NCBI GenBank assembly: GCA_002336035.1
Contig: DDED01000049.1
Span: 1 to 12,116 of the forward strand
Origin: Cellvibrionales bacterium UBA1963
GTDB lineage: Bacteria > Pseudomonadota > Gammaproteobacteria > Pseudomonadales > UBA7434
Direction: 5' to 3'
Length of the DNA stretch: 12,116 nucleotides
The notes beneath the pieces were generated by a model. The model was not told the origin of the DNA, did no database searches, and was given only the letters and a program-made list of their open reading frames with translations. Numbering within the stretch: position 1 is the stretch's first letter; each line of letters starts with the position of its first letter. Shown here piece by piece: positions 1-5,867 of the stretch. The position numbers were made by a program, and so were the translations under genes.

Positions 1-205
1 CGGTGCCGCCCATGCCACGCAAATCGGGAGCGATCACGCGAAAGCCGGCCTCAGCGATGGCGGGAATTTGGTGTCGCCAGCTGTACCACGTATGCGGGAA
101 ACCATGACAGAGGATTACCGGTAACCCCTGACCCTGCTCAACATAATGCATGCTAATACCGTTAATAGAAGCTTGGTGGTGTTGAATCGATGCGTCATGG
201 CTCAT
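1..205 (-). CDS. alpha/beta-hydrolase, N-terminal part (truncated by window edge)
   Basis: Reading leftward from the ATG at 205-203, the first 68 codons are open and run off the left edge. The peptide begins MSHDASIQHHQASINGISMH and holds the oxyanion-hole motif HGFP at residues 34-37, followed by a WYSWRHQIP stretch and, near the cut end, a PDLRGMG stretch. This pattern is typical of the epoxide-hydrolase/haloalkane-dehalogenase side of the alpha/beta-hydrolase fold, which cleaves epoxides, esters, C-halogen or C-C bonds in the cytoplasm. The nucleophile elbow and catalytic His lie outside the window, so the reaction cannot be assigned. The start is supported by AAAGG about 10 nt upstream. 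It is divergent from the catabolic genes at 497 and could belong to the same pathway, which is inference. Confidence 0.85.
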   Translation of the reverse strand, partial: MSHDASIQHHQASINGISMHYVEQGQGLPVILCHGFPHTWYSWRHQIPAIAEAGFRVIAPDLRGMGGT

Positions 206-399
206 AGTGTTAAGACCTTTATCAACTGATTTAAAAGAGGCTAAATGCCAACGCCCATTTTTAGCTATTTTAGTGGTGATTGTTACTTAATTATTTTTCA
301 AAATCGCGGACGGCAACGACCCTATTGAGAACCATTACTGACTAAGTGATGGCGTGAACGCAAAAGACATTACAATTCACTCACCGACGGCTAAAGTCA

Positions 400-428
400 T
401 TGCGAACCTCTGAGGCTAAAAATACACT
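400..428 (+). promoter_or_regulatory. candidate sigma70 promoter for the 497-4515 gene set
   Basis: TTGCGA at 400-405 and TACACT at 423-428 are separated by exactly 17 bp. Each matches its consensus hexamer at four of six positions. Initiation near 435 would give a leader of about 60 nt before the ATG at 497. A short palindrome, CCTC-T-GAGG (407-415), sits in the spacer, where a regulator could act. This is prediction from pattern only. Confidence 0.4.
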
Positions 429-483
429 GCTTTTAATTATGGTTAGTAAATTTTTCTTAAAAAATCAATTAATCGACACACGT

Positions 484-487
484 GGAG
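484..487 (+). promoter_or_regulatory. ribosome binding site deciding the ADC-family start
   Basis: GGAG lies 9 nt before the ATG at 497. The alternative in-frame GTG at 482 overlaps this GGAG and has no purine-rich site of its own upstream, so the ATG is the better start. Confidence 0.65.
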
Positions 488-496
488 AGTAAAGAA

Positions 497-1270
497 ATGG
501 CTGATTCGACAACCGCACCGCAAAGCAACCCCGGTGATATTTTAAACTGGCCGATGCTGAAGGTAAATTATCGTACCGATGCGGAATGTATCGCTAAATT
601 ATTGCCGCCTGGGCTGTCAGTCGGTGCTGAACCGATTGTTAGGCTTACGTTTTATAACTTTCCTGTTCAGGGTGAGCCCGAATACGGCATCGTTATTAAT
701 GTCGACGCCGATTATGATGGTGTTGCTGGTGAATATTGCCTAGGATTTGGCATCGATCAAGAACAAGCTATTTTTATTAGCCGCGAAAAAACAGGCCAAC
801 CAAAATTTCCAGCGGACACAACGTTTTATCGATTAATGAATTATGTGTCGGCGAAGACTACTCACCAAGGCCATACTTTTGCTGAATTTAGAGGCGAGGT
901 GGTTAGCGTCGAAGACAATGGCCCTGATTTTGAACAGAATGAATGGTGGATAAAATGCTCACGTGCCGTTGATGATCAGCCAGAACATTATGATTTTCCA
1001 CCGCATGTGGTTAAAGTATTTACCAAATACGGCACAGCATACAAAGAAAAGGTGCAGGGTGAGCTGATTTTACGTGATAGCCCGTGGGATCCCATCGCGA
1101 GCCAATTGCCCATGCGTGAACAGTTAGATGCTCACCTGTGGACACCGATATTTCTTGATCGAAAAATCACTTTGGAAGGTGCGTTAGATCCTAAAGGCTT
1201 TTGGCCCTTTGCAGATACCATCGGCGGTTCGCGCTGGCTGGGCGATCAGGGTGGTCCAAAAAAGTCGTAG
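497..1270 (+). CDS. acetoacetate decarboxylase-family protein
   Basis: 257 aa from the ATG at 497. The fold family is suggested by the central segment, where a conserved Glu (GEYCLG, E79) is followed about 20 residues on by REKTGQPKFPA. The Lys of this PK motif (K103) matches the Schiff-base lysine of acetoacetate decarboxylase (Lys115 in the clostridial enzyme). In the classical enzyme a second Lys follows and lowers the pKa of the first; here the next residue is Phe (F104). ADC-like superfamily members that are not decarboxylases, including aldolase-dehydratases acting through the same lysine imine, are known, so decarboxylation of acetoacetate should not be assumed. It is the first gene of a rightward set with an SDR and a Rieske oxygenase, which points to a retro-aldol, dehydration or decarboxylation step on a catabolic intermediate. 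No signal peptide; cytoplasmic. Family call is fairly firm, reaction unknown. Confidence 0.72.
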   Translation: MADSTTAPQSNPGDILNWPMLKVNYRTDAECIAKLLPPGLSVGAEPIVRLTFYNFPVQGEPEYGIVINVDADYDGVAGEYCLGFGIDQEQAIFISREKTGQPKFPADTTFYRLMNYVSAKTTHQGHTFAEFRGEVVSVEDNGPDFEQNEWWIKCSRAVDDQPEHYDFPPHVVKVFTKYGTAYKEKVQGELILRDSPWDPIASQLPMREQLDAHLWTPIFLDRKITLEGALDPKGFWPFADTIGGSRWLGDQGGPKKS

Positions 1271-1322
1271 TGGCGTAAGAAATAATCTAGTACCTATTAA
1301 TAAAAACAATGTACGGTGTTGT

Positions 1323-2201
1323 ATGCAAGATTTTAATAATAAATTAGCGGTTATCACTGGCGGTGCAAGTGGCGTAGGTCGCTCACTGGCGTTCGCCATT
1401 GGTCGTGAAGGTGGACGCGTGCTGATTGCCGACGTCGACCAAACCGCGTTAACCCAAACACAATCTGATCTAACGGCAGCCGGCATTGATGCTCACAGTA
1501 GCTTCTGTGATGTGAGTGATGCTAATAGCGTCAATGCTTTGGCGAGCAAGGCCTTTGATGAATTAGGCGGCGCGCATTTAGTGTTTGCTAATGCGGGCAT
1601 TGGTGCTGGAGAAGGCGGTGCGATGTGGGAATATGCAGCACAAGATTGGCAGTGGGCGTTTAACGTTAACGTGTGGGGCGTGATCCATTCAATCAATGCA
1701 TTCATGCCTCGATTGATGGCACAGGAACAAGAGGCACACATGGTAATAACGGGCTCTGGTAACGGAGCGTTCATGGTGTTGCCTGACCAACCTATTTACA
1801 CTGCCACAAAGGCCTCTGTCCAGGCGATCACAGAAGCGTTGTATTATCAAACCAGTGCGACTCAGAATCTTATTAAAGTGAATGCTTTATTTCCCGGGCC
1901 TAATATTGTTGATACAGGTTTATTTAATTCTGACCGCGTAAGACCTGCTGACCTTGATAAAGGCGAGGCAGCGACCGATTCGGGGATTAAATCGGTCGAT
2001 GATATGCGTGAGATGATGCAGGAATTTGGTATGGAATTAAAAACCACTCACCCTGATGAGGTTGCTCAAACAGCCTTGCAAGGTTTGCGCAATGAACAGT
2101 TTTGGATCAGTCCAATGAATGAAGACACAGAGGCTAAAATTAAGTCAAGAATGGATTCTATTTTTAATCGTACTAATCCTATAGCGCCTACGTTAGGGTA
2201 G
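1323..2201 (+). CDS. SDR-family NAD(P)-dependent oxidoreductase
   Basis: 292 aa. The Rossmann motif TGGASGVG is at residues 12-19, and an acidic residue at the end of beta-2 (D37, in LIADVD) favours NAD(H) over NADP(H). A NAG motif is at 90-92. The Asn-Ser-Tyr-Lys tetrad is visible as N116, S145, Y159 and K163 (YTATK). The protein is longer than the roughly 250 aa of minimal classical SDRs, with an extra segment after about residue 190 that may form a substrate lid. The frame is open back to 1209 inside the preceding gene, but the ATG at 1323 places the TGxxxGxG motif at the usual distance from the N terminus; no strong ribosome binding site precedes it. It lies 52 bp after the ADC-family gene and 32 bp before the Rieske gene, so co-transcription is likely. 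Substrate is probably a secondary alcohol or ketone, identity unknown. Confidence 0.88.
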   Translation: MQDFNNKLAVITGGASGVGRSLAFAIGREGGRVLIADVDQTALTQTQSDLTAAGIDAHSSFCDVSDANSVNALASKAFDELGGAHLVFANAGIGAGEGGAMWEYAAQDWQWAFNVNVWGVIHSINAFMPRLMAQEQEAHMVITGSGNGAFMVLPDQPIYTATKASVQAITEALYYQTSATQNLIKVNALFPGPNIVDTGLFNSDRVRPADLDKGEAATDSGIKSVDDMREMMQEFGMELKTTHPDEVAQTALQGLRNEQFWISPMNEDTEAKIKSRMDSIFNRTNPIAPTLG

Positions 2202-2233
2202 TTTGCAGGCTAATTAGAGCAAGGACCAATGCC

Positions 2234-3241
2234 ATGAAAAATTCTAGCTTACCCATTCCATTCGGCTGGTATGCAGTCGCCTTCAGTGACGAACTTTTGG
2301 CTCAAGAAGTTAAACCGCTGTTCTTTTTTGCAAAAGATCTTGTTTTATATCGTACTGAAAGCGGCAAGGCCGTTTTGCTTGACGCATTTTGCCCTCATTT
2401 GGGTGCGCATTTAGGTCACGGCGGTGAAGTGCACGGCGAGTCCATTGCCTGCCCTTTTCACGGCTGGCAATTTAATGGCGATGGCATGTGTACCAGCGTC
2501 CCTTATGCGAAAAATATGCCGGCTAAAGTTCAGGATAAACCGTGCATCGATGGCTACCCCATTAATGAAATTAACGGGACTATTTTTGCGTGGTATCACC
2601 CAAGAAAAATTGCGCCAATATTTGAGGTCGATGCTGTCCCATACTTAAACGATGACAGCTGGCAAGAGACTGGTCGCGTTGAATGGGAAATGAATACTTG
2701 TGTGCAGGAGACTGGCGAAAACGGGGTCGATATCGCGCATTTTGTTTATGTTCACAACAGCGTTGAAATGCCTAAAGCGGAAGTTGCCTTAAAAGGCCAT
2801 CATCGCGTAACTACGATGATTTCGAGAGTTCCCCACATGGATGAGAACGGTGAGTTTGATACAACAGGTGAAAAGTGGGAGCAGAGTGCTTTATCTACAA
2901 CAAGTTGCGGCCCCGGTATGACCTATCAAACGTTTGATCGAGGTTTTGTGTTGTTTATGCAAGGCACGATTACGCCCATTGATGAAGGCAGGGTACTCAT
3001 GCGCTGGATCTTTGCGTCGCCTGCTGATCAAGATGAATCGGCAGCATTTTATGCGAAAGTCGTGCAAGACAATGTGGTTGAGCAAGTCGGTCATGATGTG
3101 CCTATTTGGGAGCATAAAATCTATCAGCCCAACCCTATTTTATGTGACGGCGATGGTCCGATCGCTAAATATCGAAAATGGTTCAACCAGTTTTATGACG
3201 ATGGAGAACCTGCACCGATCCGTTTAGTCGGAACAAATTAA
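2234..3241 (+). CDS. Rieske non-heme iron oxygenase, KshA/Neverland-like
   Basis: 335 aa, start supported by AAGGA 8 nt upstream. The N-terminal Rieske domain carries the [2Fe-2S] ligands C53-x-H55 and C73-x2-H76 (CPHLGAHLG, then CPFHGWQF). The catalytic domain shows N163-x2-D166-x2-H169-x4-H174 (NGVDIAHFVYVH); H169 and H174 are the expected iron ligands. D288 (GHDVPIWEHK) is the likely third carboxylate ligand, with D166 as the bridging Asp. The VPYAK element after the Rieske domain and the C-terminal PILCDGDGPIAKYRKWFNQF element resemble 3-ketosteroid 9-alpha-hydroxylase KshA and the animal cholesterol 7-desaturases DAF-36/Neverland, rather than aromatic dioxygenase alpha subunits. This suggests hydroxylation or desaturation of a steroid- or terpenoid-like compound (inference). 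Such enzymes need a reductase, none of which is encoded here. The fold and catalytic centre are certain; the substrate is not. Confidence 0.92.
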   Translation: MKNSSLPIPFGWYAVAFSDELLAQEVKPLFFFAKDLVLYRTESGKAVLLDAFCPHLGAHLGHGGEVHGESIACPFHGWQFNGDGMCTSVPYAKNMPAKVQDKPCIDGYPINEINGTIFAWYHPRKIAPIFEVDAVPYLNDDSWQETGRVEWEMNTCVQETGENGVDIAHFVYVHNSVEMPKAEVALKGHHRVTTMISRVPHMDENGEFDTTGEKWEQSALSTTSCGPGMTYQTFDRGFVLFMQGTITPIDEGRVLMRWIFASPADQDESAAFYAKVVQDNVVEQVGHDVPIWEHKIYQPNPILCDGDGPIAKYRKWFNQFYDDGEPAPIRLVGTN

Positions 3242-3306
3242 CTCTGCCGTTGCTTTAACTATGGCTTACCAACGTATTTATCACCAAAAAAATATTAGGC
3301 TTTATT

Positions 3307-4515
3307 ATGGAAAATCTCATTGTCGTCTCATCCGATTGTCATGCGGGCTTACCACCTGAAAAATACCGCGACTACCTCGACCCCCAGTATCGAGAAACAT
3401 TTGATATTGCCCTTCCTGCAACCATGGCAATTACTGAAAAATCTGAATCAACCTTTTTACTTAAAGAGATTAATGATCAGTGGCGTTCAGGCATTGAAGA
3501 TCAATTGGACGGTGCGTGGCAATACGAGCAACGTATAAAGGTTTTAGAAGGCGACGGCATTGCTGCTGAAATTATATTTTGTGACGGGATTACCGAGCGT
3601 AATTCGCCACCATTTGGTGCTGGATTATCATTGCCCACTAAAGACATAGTGCCTGAATTGCAATGGGCTGGTGCGCGGGCTCACAACCGATGGTTATCGG
3701 AACTGTGCTCGCACGACACCAATCGCCATTTTGGTGTCGCGGTTTGCCCGCTGCTGTGGGACGTTGAAGAAGCCGTTAAGGAAGTCCGTTGGGTGCATGA
3801 AAACGGTTTGCGTGGCATCATGATTCCTCTGTTAACCAGTGGTTTTGAATCTTACCATCATCCTAAATACAACCCTTTTTGGGAAGCGTGTGAATCCTTG
3901 GGCATTGCTATTTGCTTGCACTCTGGTGCGGCGCCAATGGCAGATTTTTTTGGTGATAAGTTTCCAGACATAGAAATGAGTGATTATCCTGGAGCGGTGG
4001 GAATGTATGTTTCGGAGGTTTTCTTTTGGACTTACCGACCCGTTATAGCGATGTTATGGGGGGGTGTTTTTGAGCGGTTTCCAAAGCTAAAAGTATCTGT
4101 TACTGAAACTGGGACAGGCTGGATGGTGCCATCCATGTTAAAGATGCTTGAGCATCACTACGCTGAGACGCATTTCTCGGCTAAGTTGGGTGATTACCGC
4201 AGCCACTTGTCGATGTCACCAGTAGACTATTTTCGTCGCAATTGCGCTATTGGTGCTTCGGTTATGCCGCGAGGTGATGCTGAGAAATACCATGATATTG
4301 GTCCGCAGCAAATGATGTGGGGCAGCGATTATCCTCATCCTGAAGGATCTTGGCCGCATACCGGCACCAGCCTTATTGAATCATTTAAAGGGCTGCCTGT
4401 AACCGATGTTGAAGAAATGTTGGGCAAGAATGCACTTGATTTTTATGGCTTTGATGTCGATAAGCTGAAACCCATCGCCGAGCGCGTTGGTCCATTAAGG
4501 TCAGATTTTATTTGA
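3307..4515 (+). CDS. amidohydrolase family (amidohydro_2) TIM-barrel metal-dependent hydrolase or decarboxylase
   Basis: 402 aa. The metal-binding D10-x-H12 motif (SSDCHAG) is at the very N terminus. A barrel-strand His lies at H205 (CLHSGAAP), a Glu at E267 (SVTETG) follows the FERFPKLK element typical of this family, and the terminal Asp is D341 in WGSDYPHPEGSWP. These are hallmarks of the ACMSD/gamma-resorcylate-decarboxylase-related amidohydrolases, which carry out non-oxidative decarboxylation or hydrolysis. In catabolic clusters they often act on ring-cleavage products. No signal peptide; cytoplasmic. It lies 65 bp after the Rieske gene in the same direction, with a weak AGG site before the ATG, and appears to be the last gene of the set. 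Longer than the 300-340 aa of minimal relatives, fitting the larger subgroup found beside SDR, LLM and Rieske genes. Reaction unknown. Confidence 0.85.
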   Translation: MENLIVVSSDCHAGLPPEKYRDYLDPQYRETFDIALPATMAITEKSESTFLLKEINDQWRSGIEDQLDGAWQYEQRIKVLEGDGIAAEIIFCDGITERNSPPFGAGLSLPTKDIVPELQWAGARAHNRWLSELCSHDTNRHFGVAVCPLLWDVEEAVKEVRWVHENGLRGIMIPLLTSGFESYHHPKYNPFWEACESLGIAICLHSGAAPMADFFGDKFPDIEMSDYPGAVGMYVSEVFFWTYRPVIAMLWGGVFERFPKLKVSVTETGTGWMVPSMLKMLEHHYAETHFSAKLGDYRSHLSMSPVDYFRRNCAIGASVMPRGDAEKYHDIGPQQMMWGSDYPHPEGSWPHTGTSLIESFKGLPVTDVEEMLGKNALDFYGFDVDKLKPIAERVGPLRSDFI

Positions 4516-4519
4516 TTAA

Positions 4520-4558
4520 CCTCAACCGATTCTCTTCAAGTCGAGTGATCGGTCGAGG
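4520..4558. terminator. hairpin in the convergent gap, possible bidirectional terminator
   Basis: CCTC-A-ACCGAT (4520-4530) pairs with ATCGGT-C-GAGG (4548-4558): ten pairs with one internal mismatch and a 17-nt loop. It sits between two convergent stop codons (4515 and 4601), where a transcription stop is expected. No clean U-tract follows on either strand, so intrinsic termination would be weak, and Rho-dependent or processing roles are possible. Loop bases TTCAAG (4535-4540) can also pair with CTTGAA (4561-4566). Confidence 0.4.
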
Positions 4559-4600
4559 GGCTTGAAATTGATAAGGGTTATTTTACAATGCTATAGGGAC

Positions 4601-5650
4601 TTACAAGCCGGCCACTAATTCTAATACGTTTTTTTCTGTTGTTGCCATCAGCATAGTGGTTAGTGGTGAGGCCTGCCAGTCTTTATAGCGCGCAAGAATT
4701 TCATCTTTTGTGCCAATTAAGTGCATGGCCCGTACCATGTCATCCGTGACGGCCTCAATCGCTTCGTTCTGTTTGCCTCCTAGATAAAGTTCCTGAATTT
4801 TATTGGCTTCCTCTGTATAACCGGCTCGATCAAAATATTCTTTATAAAAGTTTTTTCCTTTTGTGCCCATACCGCCAACATATAAAGCCATTGATGCTTT
4901 GGTCATAAATATTTTTTCTTGCGCGCTTTGAGTATTTTCGCCTTCCCCGTTTAATACAATAACTTGGACATTGGTGAGGAGTTCGAAGTCTTCCCATTTT
5001 TTTCCATCGGTGCGTTTTTCAAAGCCACGCTTAACATTGTCTAGTACGATATCGTGTCGCTCTGGAATCATTGCAGTTAAATGGAGACCATCGCACAGTT
5101 CGCCAGCAAGCTCCTGTCCTTTTTGTGACATCGAACCCAAATGAATGGGGATGGGTTCGGTAGGGTGAATCATTGATTTGAGTGGTTTGCCTAAGCCTTT
5201 TGAGTGTTCTCCTCGGTAGGGTATGTCAAAAAATTCCCCACTAAATTCAAGCGTCTCTTCACGAGCAAAGATTTTTTTGACGATGCTAATGTATTCACGC
5301 GACATACTCAGCGGTTTATGCCATGGCTTGCCGTGCCAACCTTCAACCACTTGGGGGCCAGAAGTGCCTAAGCCTAAGACAAATCGACCGCCCGATAACT
5401 GCTGCATAGTTAAAGCTGTCATGGCCGTATTGGCTGGAGAGCGACCAGGCATCTGCATGATGGCGGTGCCGAGGCGCAAGGTAGAGGTGTTGGCGCCGAT
5501 CCAAGCCAACGGTGAAACAGCGTCAGAACCCCATGATTCTGCTGTCCATGCAGAGTCAAATCCTAGCTTTTCTGCCAGTCTTATGCCTTCTAAATCGAGA
5601 CTGATATGCCGGCCTGAATAATTTAAGTTGAGCCCTAATGATAAAGACAT
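4601..5650 (-). CDS. LLM-class flavin- or F420-dependent oxidoreductase
   Basis: 349 aa from the ATG at 5650. The frame is open to an upstream ATG at 5701, but AAAGG at 5659-5663 lies 8 nt before the 5650 start, whose product begins MSLSLGLNLNYSG as is usual for the family. Luciferase-like TIM-barrel features include LAEKLGFDSAWTAESWGSD near the N terminus, the LRLGTAI strand, and the SGGRFVLGLGTSGP-x-VVEGWHG segment, which is highly characteristic of the bacterial luciferase-like superfamily branch rich in F420-dependent enzymes. Activities in the family include Baeyer-Villiger or hydroxylating monooxygenation with reduced FMN and F420-linked hydride transfer. Which cofactor is used cannot be read here. 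It converges on the amidohydrolase gene and diverges from the second SDR gene. Probably works in the same catabolic route (inference). Confidence 0.88.
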   Translation of the reverse strand: MSLSLGLNLNYSGRHISLDLEGIRLAEKLGFDSAWTAESWGSDAVSPLAWIGANTSTLRLGTAIMQMPGRSPANTAMTALTMQQLSGGRFVLGLGTSGPQVVEGWHGKPWHKPLSMSREYISIVKKIFAREETLEFSGEFFDIPYRGEHSKGLGKPLKSMIHPTEPIPIHLGSMSQKGQELAGELCDGLHLTAMIPERHDIVLDNVKRGFEKRTDGKKWEDFELLTNVQVIVLNGEGENTQSAQEKIFMTKASMALYVGGMGTKGKNFYKEYFDRAGYTEEANKIQELYLGGKQNEAIEAVTDDMVRAMHLIGTKDEILARYKDWQASPLTTMLMATTEKNVLELVAGL

Positions 5651-5658
5651 AACGGTTA

Positions 5659-5663
5659 CCTTT
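5659..5663 (-). promoter_or_regulatory. ribosome binding site deciding the LLM start
   Basis: On the minus strand AAAGG stands 8 nt before the ATG at 5650. It supports that start over the in-frame ATG at 5701, which would add 17 residues without family resemblance. Confidence 0.65.
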
Positions 5664-5712
5664 ACTGAATATGAATTGATTAATCCCGTATGTGGCATCA
5701 ATCTACAATTTG

Positions 5713-5718
5713 ATTATA
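5713..5718 (-). promoter_or_regulatory. candidate -10 element for the LLM gene
   Basis: A perfect TATAAT reads leftward from 5718 to 5713, 62 bp before the ATG at 5650. No good -35 hexamer is present at 16-18 bp (the best is near 5733-5738), so an activator may help. An inverted repeat ATCAA-N8-TTGAT (5697-5714) overlaps the element and the expected start point, and would suit a repressor site. Prediction only. Confidence 0.4.
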
Positions 5719-5836
5719 CGCTAGAGCCTTGGTTGAGGGGGTATTCATTGAATAAATCTTTTCTATGATATTGGTGAAGTAAAATAAAAAAGGCAGAGGT
5801 TAATCATCGGCAAGGTTAATTTTTCAAAAAAAACGG

Positions 5837-5842
5837 TATACT
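5837..5842 (+). promoter_or_regulatory. candidate -10 element for the second SDR gene
   Basis: TATACT at 5837-5842 (five of six matches) is followed by a short leader to the ATG at 5868. The -35 zone holds GTTAAT (5815-5820, 16 bp spacer), a poor match. That hexamer is part of the second copy of the direct repeat AGGTTAAT (5797-5804 and 5813-5820), so an activator site there is possible. Prediction only. Confidence 0.4.
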
Positions 5843-5867
5843 GTCTATATTTGAAAGGAGAAAAGGT

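Larger units (their letters stand above)
206..496. other. divergent intergenic region between hydrolase and ADC-family gene
   Basis: About 290 bp, AT-rich, with no credible small gene. It must contain the control signals for both flanking genes. On the plus strand a sigma70-like pair is visible at 400-428. The 9-mer GAGGCTAAA occurs at 237-245 and 412-420, and its core GGCTAAA again at 389-395. Short inverted repeats are also present: TGACT 339-343 with AGTCA 395-399, and AGTGA 345-349 with TCACT 377-381. I could not find a convincing promoter for the leftward hydrolase gene. Confidence 0.6.

Noticed and set aside
1209..1322. N-terminal extension of the first SDR overlapping the ADC-family gene
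   Set aside because: The extension has no SDR resemblance; the ATG at 1323 gives the standard distance to the TGGASGVG motif.
2229..2237. Minimal frame ATG-CCA-TGA overlapping the Rieske start codon, possible start-stop regulation
   Set aside because: AAGGA ends only 3 nt before this ATG, too close for efficient initiation, while it is ideally spaced for the Rieske ATG at 2234. Probably chance.
3248..3274. CGTTG/CAACG hairpin between the Rieske and amidohydrolase genes
   Set aside because: Only 5 bp with a 17-nt loop and no U-tract; too weak to call a terminator or attenuator.
5223..5621. 132-codon open frame on the plus strand opposite the LLM gene
   Set aside because: Antisense shadow of a clearly conserved gene; no recognisable protein features.
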